A stretch of DNA of 64,000 bases from Dysosmobacter segnis (GTDB taxonomy: Bacteria; Bacillota; Clostridia; Oscillospirales; Oscillospiraceae), in the NCBI RefSeq assembly GCF_014297285.1, contig NZ_JACOQI010000003.1:186001-250000 (forward strand). Direction: 5' to 3'. The notes under the pieces were generated by a model. That model had not been told where the DNA came from and did not search any database. It was given only the letters and a program-made list of their open reading frames with translations. The position numbers and the translations under genes are program-made. This document shows positions 49,898 to 57,856 of this stretch, in pieces. How positions within the stretch are numbered: the first letter of the stretch is position 1; each line of letters opens with the position of its first letter.

Positions 49898-51736
49898 TTA
49901 TTCCACCGTCACGCTCTTAGCAAGGTTCCGGGGCTTATCAATGTCGCAGCCGCGCTGGAGGGCCACATAATAGGCGAAGAGCTGCAAGGGCACCACGCCC
50001 AAAGAGGGCTGCACCACCGGGTGGGTCTCCGGCACAGCTATGACGCTGTCCGCCGTGTGGGCCATTTTCTCCTTGAGCGGCTCCGTGGCCAGTGCCAGCA
50101 CCTCGGCTCCACGGGCCTTTACCTCCACCACATTGCTCATGGCCTTGTCAAAGAGCGGCTCGTAGGTGCCCAGGGCCACCACCAGCGTTCCCGGCTCGAT
50201 GAGGGAAATGGTGCCGTGCTTCAGCTCGCCGGAGGCATACGCCTCGGAGTGGATATAGCTGATCTCCTTCAGCTTCAGGGAGCCTTCCAGACCCATGGCA
50301 TAGTCCAGATTCCGGCCGATGAAGAAGATGGAATCGTGGTTGAAGTACCGGGAGGCGAAATACTTCACATCCTCGATGCTTGCCAGCACCCGTTCCAGCT
50401 TTTCCGGCAGGGCTTCCAGCTCGTGAAGGATGGTATCGTACTCCGTTTTCTCAATGGTACCCAGCAGATCGCCCAGATACAGGGCAATGAGGTCCATCAG
50501 GACCAGCTGAGTGGAGTAAGCCTTCGTGGTAGCCACGGCGATCTCCGGACCAGCCCAGGTATAGAGCACATCGTCCGCTTCACGAGCGATGGAGGAGCCT
50601 ACCACATTCACCACTGCCAGTGTCCGGCCGCCGCGCCGCTTGGCTTCCCGCAGGGCGGCCATAGTATCCAGCGTCTCACCGGACTGACTGATGAAAATGA
50701 CCAGAGAATGATCGTCCACCAACGGGTCGCAGTAGCGGAATTCCGAGGCCAGGCACACCTCCACCGGGCGGCGGAGCAGGCGCTCCCAGTTGTACTTGCT
50801 GACCATGCCCACATGGTAGCTGGACCCGCAGGCCACGATAAAAATACGGCTGACGCCCTGGATGTATTCCTTCGTCAGGCGCAGATCGTCCAGCACCACC
50901 CGGCCCTCCCGGACCCGGGGGGAGACGGTTTTCCGGATGGCCTCCGGCTGCTCGAAGATCTCCTTGAGCATAAAGTGGGGGTAGCCGCCCTTTTCCGCAG
51001 CGGAAACGTCCCAGTCGATGTGGCTGTGGGGCTTATCGATGGGGTCCATCTCGTCATTGAAAAGGTTGACGCCCTCCGCCGTCAGCACGGCGATCTCGCC
51101 GTCCTCCATGTAAATAACATCGCGGGTATGGCTGATGACGGCAGTCACGTCGGAGGCAATGAAATTCTCGTTTTCACCGCAGCCGATGATAAGGGGGCTG
51201 TCCTTCCGGGCGGCGATCAGGGCGTTGGGATAGTCGGCACAGATGATGCCGAAAGCATAGGAGCCTTCGATCCGCCGCAGGACACGGCCCACGGCCTCCA
51301 GCATATTATGACACTCGTTATAGTGGAATTCCAGCAGCTGAGCCGCCACCTCGGTGTCCGTTTCAGACTTGAACGTAACGCCGTGACGCAAAAGCTGCTG
51401 CTTGATCTCCATATAGTTTTCGATGATGCCGTTATGGACCATGGCGATCCGGCCATCCTCACTGACATGGGGATGGGCGTTGATGTCATTGGGCTCTCCA
51501 TGGGTAGCCCAGCGGGTATGGCCGATGCCCAGCGTTCCCTCCACATCGGCACCGCCGTGGATCATATCTGACAGCACCTGAAGGCGGCCCTTGGACTTAT
51601 AGACCTGAAGCCCCTTTGTCTCGGACCGCACCGCCACACCGGCGGAATCGTAGCCCCGGTATTCCATCCGGGCCAGTCCGTCCAGCAAAATCGGGGCCGC
51701 CTGCTGGTGGCCCACATAACCAATAATTCCACACAT
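49898..51736 (-). CDS. glmS: Glutamine--fructose-6-phosphate aminotransferase (isomerising)
   Basis: Makes glucosamine 6-phosphate for peptidoglycan. 612 residues: N-terminal glutaminase domain starting MCGIIGYVG (Cys2 becomes the nucleophile), with HTRWATHGEP near 73-82 and HNGIIENY near 98-105, then two SIS domains (GSSYHVG near 302; SQSGETLDT near 347; C-terminal KPRNLAKSVTVE). The ATG at 51736 is right because Cys must follow Met; AGGAGG is 11 bases upstream. A glmS ribozyme is upstream and glmM is in the same unit. Confidence 0.98.
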   Translation of the reverse strand: MCGIIGYVGHQQAAPILLDGLARMEYRGYDSAGVAVRSETKGLQVYKSKGRLQVLSDMIHGGADVEGTLGIGHTRWATHGEPNDINAHPHVSEDGRIAMVHNGIIENYMEIKQQLLRHGVTFKSETDTEVAAQLLEFHYNECHNMLEAVGRVLRRIEGSYAFGIICADYPNALIAARKDSPLIIGCGENENFIASDVTAVISHTRDVIYMEDGEIAVLTAEGVNLFNDEMDPIDKPHSHIDWDVSAAEKGGYPHFMLKEIFEQPEAIRKTVSPRVREGRVVLDDLRLTKEYIQGVSRIFIVACGSSYHVGMVSKYNWERLLRRPVEVCLASEFRYCDPLVDDHSLVIFISQSGETLDTMAALREAKRRGGRTLAVVNVVGSSIAREADDVLYTWAGPEIAVATTKAYSTQLVLMDLIALYLGDLLGTIEKTEYDTILHELEALPEKLERVLASIEDVKYFASRYFNHDSIFFIGRNLDYAMGLEGSLKLKEISYIHSEAYASGELKHGTISLIEPGTLVVALGTYEPLFDKAMSNVVEVKARGAEVLALATEPLKEKMAHTADSVIAVPETHPVVQPSLGVVPLQLFAYYVALQRGCDIDKPRNLAKSVTVE

Positions 51737-51810
51737 GGGTAAAAAATCCTCCTGAAAATTCATTCAAAAGGACAAACGCGCAGAGATTTGTCTCTTTCTC
51801 CGCAGTCAGA

Positions 51811-51960
51811 TTCCTTCTGTTCCGGGGTCGCCCCCGTATTTGTAGAACCTGTCACATGGCTGCGGCCACGGAGGGGCACCCGCCGAAGTTTCGATACTCC
51901 CCTCTCCTCGTTATCCCGGAACCCCGCTTCTATGAAGTCATTTTCCGGGCGCATGGCGCT
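51811..51960 (-). ncRNA. glmS ribozyme/riboswitch
   Basis: In the leader of glmS the minus strand reads AGCGCC (cleavage expected 5' of G at 51959), a P2-type helix, then the core GTATCGAAACTTCGGCGG near 51889, P3 arms of C and G runs, and the 3' element CGGGGGCGACCCCGG near 51820. This order matches the glmS ribozyme, in which glucosamine 6-phosphate is the cofactor for self-cleavage and lowers glmS expression. Boundaries are approximate. Confidence 0.92.
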
Positions 51961-52051
51961 GTTGATGGGCGCTGCCCATAGCCTCCTTTCGTTTCTGCGG
52001 CTTTTACGAAAGAACTGGGGCTGCGCAAACCGCCGCCCTAGCTCAGTCAAC

Positions 52052-52732
52052 TCATTTCTTTGCGATGATATGGTCCTTGTCCTTATAGACATGGCTGGCC
52101 GGGATGACGCCCCGGACGCAGGACGTGGGGTACACATTGGAATCCGGGCCGATGACGGTGCCGGGGTTCAGGACGCTGTTGCAGCCGACCTCTACCCGGT
52201 CGCCCAGCATGGCGCCCACCTTTTTACGGCCGGTCTCCACCTGCTCCGCGCCGTCCTTCACCACCACCAGAAGTTTGTCGCTCTTGACATTGGAGGTGAT
52301 GGAGCCGGCGCCCATGTGGGACTTATAGCCAAGGATAGAATCTCCCACATAGTTGTAATGAGGCACCTGCACATTGTCGAACAGGATCACGTTTTTCAGC
52401 TCCGTGGAGTTGCCCACCACGCAGTCATTGCCCACCAGTGCGCTGCCCCGGATAAAGGCGCACTGACGAACCTCCGTCCGGTGGCCGATGATGCAGGGGC
52501 CGTGGAGATAGGCGGTCTTGAACACCGTTGCGTCCTTGGCCACCCAGACATCCTCCAGAACGTTGCCGTCCCAGTCGGTGGGGTGCACATACTCGTCCTC
52601 CGGAAGCTGCTTGCCGATCTCCAGAATCAGGTCGGAGATCCCGGCCAGCGCCTCCCATGGATAGGTGAATTGCTTCAGGTAATCTCCCGCCAGAGAATGG
52701 CTCAGATCATATAACTCGTTGATAGTCAGCAT
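52052..52732 (-). CDS. Left-handed beta-helix acyltransferase-like protein (GlmU-like, no nucleotidyltransferase domain)
   Basis: 226 residues: about 65 N-terminal mostly helical residues, then hexapeptide repeats (AYLHGPCIIGHRTEV; AFIRGSALVGNDCVVGNSTEL; SHMGAGSITSNVKSD) typical of a left-handed beta-helix, resembling the C-terminal half of GlmU. The usual N-terminal uridylyltransferase domain is missing. It lies between glmM and glmS, so acetylation of glucosamine 1-phosphate or a related sugar is a reasonable inference, not proven. Its ATG overlaps the glmM stop (TAATG). Confidence 0.85.
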   Translation of the reverse strand: MLTINELYDLSHSLAGDYLKQFTYPWEALAGISDLILEIGKQLPEDEYVHPTDWDGNVLEDVWVAKDATVFKTAYLHGPCIIGHRTEVRQCAFIRGSALVGNDCVVGNSTELKNVILFDNVQVPHYNYVGDSILGYKSHMGAGSITSNVKSDKLLVVVKDGAEQVETGRKKVGAMLGDRVEVGCNSVLNPGTVIGPDSNVYPTSCVRGVIPASHVYKDKDHIIAKK

Positions 52733-54096
52733 TACTTCTTCACCTCGATGAGATGTCCGCTCTTTTCCATAGCGGCGATGATGCGGTCCACCTGCTTTTC
52801 ACATTCCTCGGCGGTACCGGCCTCCGCCATGACCCGGAGCACCGGCTCCGTGCCGCTCTTCCGCAGCAGCACCCGGCCGGAATCGCCCAGCTCGGCGGTG
52901 CACGCGTCCACGGCGGCCTGCACGGCGGCGTCCGCCAGCGTGAGATCCTTATCGTCCACCCGGACGTTTTTCAGCACCTGAGGATACATGGTAACGCCGG
53001 CGGCCAGCACGCTCAGGGGCAGTTGGGTGTCGATCATCACCTGCATGAGCATGAGGGCGGTGATGAGACCGTCGCCGGTGTGGGCGTACTTCCGGAAAAT
53101 GATATGGCCGGACTGCTCGCCGCCGATCATGAAGTCATTCTCCTTCATGTTCTCGTAAACATAGCGGTCGCCCACGGCGGTCTTTTCGTAACGGATGCCC
53201 GCCTTGTCCAGCGCCTTGTACAGACCGAAGTTGCTCATAACGGTGGTAACCAGCGTATTGCTGGGAAGCTGGCCACGCTCCTTGAAGTGCTTGGCGCAGA
53301 TATACATGATCTTATCGCCGTTCAGCACCTGGCCCCGCTCGTCTACGGCAAGGCAGCGGTCCGCATCGCCGTCAAAGGCGAAGCCCACGTCCAGATGATG
53401 CTCCCGGACGTAGAGCTGCAAGCCCTCAATGTGGGTGGAGCCGCAGTCCGTGTTGATGTTCACGCCGTCCGGCTGATCGTTGATGACATAGGTCTTGGCC
53501 CCCAGCGCGTCAAACACTGCCCGGCCGATCATCCAGGAGCTGCCGTTGGCGCAGTCCAGACCAACCTTGTGCTTTTCAAAGGACCGGGAGGGCAGGCTGG
53601 TGAGGTAGCCGATATAGCGGTTGCGGCCGGAGTAGAAATCGATGGTCTTGCCCACCTTTCCCTCGGTGGCCCAAGGGAGGTAAGCGGGATCACCGTCGAT
53701 GAATGCTTCCAGCTCTGCCTGAAGGGCGTCGTCCATCTTCTCGCCCACGCCGTTCATCAGCTTGATGCCGTTGTCATAAAACGGATTGTGGCTGGCGGAG
53801 ATCATCACGCCGCAGTCGAAATTCTCCGTACGGGTGATGTAACTGACGCAGGGAGTGGTGGTAACGTGGAGCAGATATGCGTCCGCGCCGGAGGAGGTGA
53901 TACCCGCCGCCAGAGCGTTTTCAAACATATAGGAGGAACGCCGGGTGTCCTTGCCGATCACGATGCGGGCGGAGTCCTCCGTGTGCTTCCGGCTGTAATA
54001 CCAGCCCAGAAAACGGCCCACCTGGAAGGCGTGCTCCGCCGTCAGATCAACGCCGGCCTTGCCCCGGAAACCGTCTGTACCAAAATATTTACCCAT
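52732..54096 (-). CDS. glmM: Phosphoglucosamine mutase
   Basis: Converts glucosamine 6-phosphate to glucosamine 1-phosphate. 454 residues: GTDGFRGKAG near 6-15, the phosphoserine loop ISASHNPFYDNGIK near 98-111, the metal loop DGDADRC near 241-247 and the phosphate-binding RKSGTEPVLRVM near 408-419. First gene of the glmM-beta-helix-glmS unit. Confidence 0.96.
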   Translation of the reverse strand: MGKYFGTDGFRGKAGVDLTAEHAFQVGRFLGWYYSRKHTEDSARIVIGKDTRRSSYMFENALAAGITSSGADAYLLHVTTTPCVSYITRTENFDCGVMISASHNPFYDNGIKLMNGVGEKMDDALQAELEAFIDGDPAYLPWATEGKVGKTIDFYSGRNRYIGYLTSLPSRSFEKHKVGLDCANGSSWMIGRAVFDALGAKTYVINDQPDGVNINTDCGSTHIEGLQLYVREHHLDVGFAFDGDADRCLAVDERGQVLNGDKIMYICAKHFKERGQLPSNTLVTTVMSNFGLYKALDKAGIRYEKTAVGDRYVYENMKENDFMIGGEQSGHIIFRKYAHTGDGLITALMLMQVMIDTQLPLSVLAAGVTMYPQVLKNVRVDDKDLTLADAAVQAAVDACTAELGDSGRVLLRKSGTEPVLRVMAEAGTAEECEKQVDRIIAAMEKSGHLIEVKK

Positions 54097-54139
54097 CAGA
54101 ACAATAAGCTCCTTTGTCTTTTAATTTGAAATCGTTCCT

Positions 54140-54168
54140 ATCATATTCGTTTTTTACAGTAGATACAA
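54140..54168 (-). promoter_or_regulatory. Promoter of the glmM operon
   Basis: Minus strand TTGTAT (54168-54163), 17-base spacer, TATGAT (54145-54140). Confidence 0.65.
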
Positions 54169-54262
54169 GAGGCAAAATGTAAATTTTCAGGCCGTCTGTC
54201 CCCAGCTGGCCGTATAAAATCCCATCAGTTGTCCATACTGGAACAAAAAGGGGGCGACGGAC

Positions 54263-54940
54263 ATGATCACCGCGCTGTGCCGCACGGTCATTCTCTATTT
54301 TCTCATTATGATCGGCCTGCGGCTGATGGGAAAGCGGCAGATCGGCGAATTGGAGCCCAGCGAGCTGGTGCTGACCATGATGATCTCCGATCTGGCTACG
54401 GTGCCCATGCAGGACTTCGGCATCCCGCTGCTGGCCGGGGTCATCCCTATTTTAATTCTCCTGTCCCTGACGCTGCTGATGAGCCAGCTTTCCCTGCTGA
54501 ATCTGCGGTTCCGGGCGCTGATGTGCGGCACACCGGCCATCCTGATCCGCAACGGCAAGCTCCAGCAGGCGGCCATGCGGAAAAACCGCTACACGCTGGA
54601 CGAGCTGTTGGAGCAGCTCCGGGGGCAAGGGTGTCTCTCCGTGGAGGAGGTGCAGTACGCCGTGCTGGAAAACTCCGGGCAGCTGTCCGTACTGCCATGG
54701 GCCAAGGCCAAGCCGCCCACGGCGGAGGACCTGGGCCTGACGCTGGAGGAGGATTCTCTCCCCACCGTTCTCATCAATGACGGCCGGGTTTTGCGGAACA
54801 ATCTCCGCCGCTGCGGCCAGGATGAGGTGTGGCTTCAAAAAATTCTGAAGCAGGAGCACTGCACCACCAAGGAGGTCTTTCTCCTGACGGTGGATGAAAA
54901 CGGAAAAACGCTCTGCGTTCCCAAGGAGGCTGACCCATGA
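54263..54940 (+). CDS. DUF421 membrane protein (YetF/YrbG family)
   Basis: 225 residues with three N-terminal membrane segments (about 3-20, 33-50, 57-75) followed by the conserved cytoplasmic DUF421 domain (LRLMGKRQIGELEPSELVL near 19-37; PAILIRNGKL near 94; MRKNRYTLDELLEQLR near 108). Some members are linked to sporulation in Bacillus. Function unknown. Overlaps the DUF4363 gene by four bases (ATGA), a pairing I have seen in Clostridia. Confidence 0.92.
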   Translation: MITALCRTVILYFLIMIGLRLMGKRQIGELEPSELVLTMMISDLATVPMQDFGIPLLAGVIPILILLSLTLLMSQLSLLNLRFRALMCGTPAILIRNGKLQQAAMRKNRYTLDELLEQLRGQGCLSVEEVQYAVLENSGQLSVLPWAKAKPPTAEDLGLTLEEDSLPTVLINDGRVLRNNLRRCGQDEVWLQKILKQEHCTTKEVFLLTVDENGKTLCVPKEADP

Positions 54941-55320
54941 AACGGATGCTGCTGCCGCCGATTTTCGTGTTGGCGGCTCTGCTGGCGTTTTCCCTGTGGA
55001 ATATCCGCCATATGGATGAAGAAACGGACCGCTGGCGGGAACAACTGCAAGGGGCGGACCGGCTGGCCCTCTCCGGGGAGTGGGCCGAGGCGCTGGACGC
55101 CCTCTGGGAAAGCTACGATGACTGGTCCCACAGCCAGACCTATCTCCACATCGTCTCCCACCACGACGCAGTGGATGACGCGGAGGCCATGTACCGCCGG
55201 GCCATCGCCTTCGGGGAAACGGAGGAGCTTTCGGAGTTCCACGCGGAGCTGTCCGACCTCCGGGACCAGCTGCGGCTCATTGCGGAGATGGAAGCGCTGA
55301 ACATCCGGAATGTGCTGTAA
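54937..55320 (+). CDS. DUF4363 family protein
   Basis: 127 residues: one N-terminal membrane helix (about 5-22, LPPIFVLAALLAFSLW) and a helical extracytoplasmic part rich in Trp, Glu and His (WSHSQTYLHIVSHHDAVDDAE). Translationally coupled to the DUF421 gene. SD AAGGAGG lies nine bases before the ATG. Role unknown; probably acts with the DUF421 protein in the membrane. Confidence 0.85.
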   Translation: MKRMLLPPIFVLAALLAFSLWNIRHMDEETDRWREQLQGADRLALSGEWAEALDALWESYDDWSHSQTYLHIVSHHDAVDDAEAMYRRAIAFGETEELSEFHAELSDLRDQLRLIAEMEALNIRNVL

Positions 55321-55338
55321 GGCCGCTTGTCCTCCCGC

Positions 55339-55515
55339 CTATTTTTCCTGTTTCAGCACCATTATATCTCTTACCAAAAATGCGGTCGTGCCGCATACTG
55401 CTATAACTGATGACAGATACACGATCCTCCGCTGCATCAAAATATTATAAATGAATATGATGCATGACGCAGTAATCAGCAGAATGTCAAATGCGATCCG
55501 GAATTTCGATCTCAT
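55339..55515 (-). CDS. Small two-helix membrane protein
   Basis: 58 residues with two hydrophobic segments (FDILLITASCIIFIYNIL and VYLSSVIAVCGTTAFLV) separated by QRRI. The ATG at 55515 has AGGGA eight bases upstream; a longer in-frame start at 55551 lacks a ribosome binding site. A/T-rich compared with neighbours. No family recognised; 85 bases downstream of nrdR on the same strand. Confidence 0.6.
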   Translation of the reverse strand: MRSKFRIAFDILLITASCIIFIYNILMQRRIVYLSSVIAVCGTTAFLVRDIMVLKQEK

Positions 55516-55600
55516 ACGGCCATTCCCTTTTTTCCGCAATTTTCCGCTCATTGTGCGGTAGAATCCATCATAGGAATTTCCGGATCGTGCAGAAGCACGA

Positions 55601-56056
55601 TCACTTCTCCGCCAGGAGCTTATTCAGCTCCGCCATGAAGGTATCCAGATCCTTGAACTGGCGGTAGACAGAGGCGAATCGGACGTAGGCCACCTGATCC
55701 ACCTTCCGCAGCCGGTCCATCACCTTTTCGCCTACATCCTCCGTGCGGATCTCCCGCTCCATGGAGTTCTGCAGCTCCTGCTCGATCTCATCGGCAATGC
55801 GCTCCAACTCGGCCAAGGGCACCGGCCGCTTCTCGCAGGCCCGGATCATGCCCCGCAGGACCTTCTGCCGGTCAAAGCTCTGGCGGCTGCCATCCTTTTT
55901 GATGACCACCATAGGCAGGCTTTCCACCGTTTCATAGGTGGTAAAGCGTTTGGCGCAGGAAAGACACTCTCTCCGACGGCGGATGCTGGCGTTTTCGTCC
56001 GCGGGACGGGAATCAATGACCTTGCTTTCGGGGTGACCGCAATAGGGGCATTTCAT
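55601..56056 (-). CDS. nrdR: Transcriptional repressor NrdR
   Basis: Nucleotide-sensing repressor of ribonucleotide reductase genes. 151 residues: N-terminal zinc ribbon (CPYCGH and [12 protein letters not shown], four Cys within residues 3-45) and an ATP-cone domain ([21 protein letters not shown] near 50-70). Start ATG 56056 with GGAGG upstream. No ribonucleotide reductase gene is in the window. Confidence 0.97.
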   Translation of the reverse strand: MKCPYCGHPESKVIDSRPADENASIRRRRECLSCAKRFTTYETVESLPMVVIKKDGSRQSFDRQKVLRGMIRACEKRPVPLAELERIADEIEQELQNSMEREIRTEDVGEKVMDRLRKVDQVAYVRFASVYRQFKDLDTFMAELNKLLAEK

Positions 56057-56130
56057 AGGCTTGACCTCCTGATAAACGTTCCGGGAAAACCCGGTTCATG
56101 TGTGAAAAGCACAGGATACTGCGGATATTG

Positions 56131-56155
56131 TACCACATTCCTTCTAAATGTGGTA
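56131..56155. repeat. Inverted repeat upstream of nrdR
   Basis: TACCACATT and AATGTGGTA with a seven-base loop. It lies where the nrdR promoter should be (TACAAT on the minus strand begins near its edge), so it may be an operator or a short terminator. It does not match the NrdR box consensus. Confidence 0.45.
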
Positions 56156-56174
56156 TCCCTATTTTCAAGTTTTT

Positions 56175-56684
56175 TCAAAAAACAGGCCATTCCCGGTCAT
56201 CAAAGCGAAATACCCAGTACGCCCGTCCCTGCAAACGCCGGGAACGGGCAAAGCAAAACATGGCTTCCAGAGGAAAAGGGGCCGCGTCATCCCGTGGGAC
56301 AGCGATGAGACGGCCCCGCTCCGGCCGGCAGGTCAGCACCCCGGAAAGCCCGCCCAAGCGGCAGCGGAGGTATGGACTTCTCAGCAGTTCCGGTCTCAGC
56401 GGCTCCCACTGCTCCCGCTCCTCTCCTAAAGGGCGCAGTTCTCCCCGGAGGATGGGTCCCAACGGGTCTGTCAACTGTTTGGAAAACCGGCGGCGAATTT
56501 GCAAACAGCCATTCTCCGGTTCCAGAACACCGATACGGAGATTCCCTGTCTCCCCCACCGCCCACGCGCACCACAGCCCCTCCCGGCCCCGGCAGGAGAC
56601 GGAAAAGGCCGTATACAATGCCTCCGGGGTGACGGTCAGTTCCCCCACCGCCTGCTCCTCCCGAAAAACCGGATACTTGTCCAT
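56175..56684 (-). CDS. Uncharacterised soluble protein
   Basis: 169 residues with no signal peptide or membrane helix. Beta-rich in appearance, with LTVTPEALYTAFSVSCRGREGLWCAWAVGE near the N-terminus split by charged residues, many Arg and Pro residues, and a basic C-terminal half. GAGGTG precedes the ATG at 56684. Upstream neighbour is the secreted protein gene, with a terminator between. No family recognised. Confidence 0.7.
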   Translation of the reverse strand: MDKYPVFREEQAVGELTVTPEALYTAFSVSCRGREGLWCAWAVGETGNLRIGVLEPENGCLQIRRRFSKQLTDPLGPILRGELRPLGEEREQWEPLRPELLRSPYLRCRLGGLSGVLTCRPERGRLIAVPRDDAAPFPLEAMFCFARSRRLQGRAYWVFRFDDREWPVF

Positions 56685-56703
56685 GAGCCGCCACCTCCCG
56701 GCA

Positions 56704-56740
56704 AAAAAATCGCCTGTGCATCAGTTTATGCACAGGCGGA
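56704..56740 (-). terminator. Terminator of the secreted-protein gene
   Basis: CGCCTGTGCAT pairs with ATGCACAGGCG, followed on the minus strand by ATTTTTTTG. Confidence 0.87.
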
Positions 56741-56769
56741 TCTTAATATGAACGCTATGTATGGCAGGT

Positions 56770-57264
56770 TCAGGCGATGGTGTAGCTGCCCCGCACCAGC
56801 AGCTTCGTGGTGTCGGAGCCGGCCTTGACGCCCCGGCCCTCAATGGTCATCATATAGAGATGGTTGGCCGCCAGCGCGCCGCCGTTATTCAGGGAGGCAG
56901 CGGTAGTCTCGTCGATGAGGCCCGGATTGGAGGGCGACACGCAGGAGGCCGTACCCACCCGGAGCATCACTTCACAGCCGATGTCTCCGGTGAGAACCTG
57001 TCCCTTGGAAAGGGTCACCACGGCAAATTCCACCCCAGACATTTCGCCCGCGCCCCCGGACTGCTGAAGCAGTTGGCTATTCCGGGCGGTGATCTTCTGG
57101 TCTACCTTGGTCATGATCTGTCCCAGAAACACATCGTTCAGATAACTCAGTGTCACCAGCGGGTCGGAGGCGGAGCCGGGCTCCACCGCCAGGGAAACGC
57201 CGCTCATGGCAAGGCAGCTTACCAGTGTCAGCGCCGCCAGACGCAATGCCCATCTGTTTTTCAT
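56770..57264 (-). CDS. Secreted protein of unknown function
   Basis: 164 residues with a signal peptide (about 1-26, cleavage near SLAVEP). The mature part begins ASDPLVTLSYLNDVFLGQI and has a C-terminal beta-rich region ending KLLVRGSYTIA. I recall proteins with the SDPLVTLSYLN opening in clostridial genomes, but know no function. GGAGGT precedes the ATG. Follows ndoA by about 70 bases on the same strand. Confidence 0.8.
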   Translation of the reverse strand: MKNRWALRLAALTLVSCLAMSGVSLAVEPGSASDPLVTLSYLNDVFLGQIMTKVDQKITARNSQLLQQSGGAGEMSGVEFAVVTLSKGQVLTGDIGCEVMLRVGTASCVSPSNPGLIDETTAASLNNGGALAANHLYMMTIEGRGVKAGSDTTKLLVRGSYTIA

Positions 57265-57335
57265 ATGTACCTCCGTTGTCTCTTGGCTCCCTCCCGATGG
57301 GCGTTTCCGCCCGCCGGGAAGCAGTATTCTGTCTC

Positions 57336-57704
57336 TTATACAAACTGGTCGTGGGGCAGTCCGAAGCTCACCGCGATGGCGGTGTCCACCTTCTCCATCA
57401 CCTGTTCCTCCACATGGCCCATCCGTTCCCGCAGCCGCTTTTTATCCAGCGTCCGCACCTGCTCCAGCAGGATGATGGAATCCCGGTTCAGGCCGCAGCT
57501 CTCGTTCACCGGAAGGGCAATATGGGTCGGCAGGCGGGCTTTGCCCGTCTGCGAGGTGATGGCCGCCGCAATGACCGTAGGGCTGTATCGGTTGCCGGTG
57601 TCATTCTGAATGATCAGCACCGGACGGATGCCGCCCTGCTCGCTGCCCACCACCGGAGAGAGATCGGCATAGTAAATATCGCCGCGCTTGACACTCGTAT
57701 CCAC
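57336..57704 (-). CDS. ndoA: Type II toxin-antitoxin endoribonuclease, MazF/NdoA (PemK) family
   Basis: Sequence-specific mRNA interferase. [39 protein letters not shown] and [15 protein letters not shown] are the family motifs. Homologues begin just before KRGD, so the GTG at 57704 with GGAG ten bases upstream is preferred (122 residues). An in-frame ATG at 57761 would add 19 residues unlike the family. The gene order lipoprotein-alr-ndoA matches Bacillus, but no antitoxin gene (ndoAI) lies in the 152 bases after alr. Confidence 0.92.
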   Translation of the reverse strand: MDTSVKRGDIYYADLSPVVGSEQGGIRPVLIIQNDTGNRYSPTVIAAAITSQTGKARLPTHIALPVNESCGLNRDSIILLEQVRTLDKKRLRERMGHVEEQVMEKVDTAIAVSFGLPHDQFV

Positions 57705-57856
57705 AAAGTTCACACTCCGCCGAAAGAAGTACCCGTCACCATTCGGTGAGGCCACTTTCATTCTCCCACGCAGCACCGGAATTTATACCACCGGGGCAAA
57801 ATTCCGGTGTCCCGCCCCGTGTCATCCTATGCGCCTGGCGGAGTGCGGGTGCCTGC

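Noticed and set aside
51760..52137. Minus-strand frame of 125 codons upstream of glmS
   Set aside because: It covers the glmS ribozyme and the end of the beta-helix gene; the conserved RNA motifs explain the sequence better.
57753..57842. 29-codon frame between alr and ndoA considered as an antitoxin
   Set aside because: No ribosome binding site at usable spacing and no ribbon-helix-helix or acidic antitoxin character.
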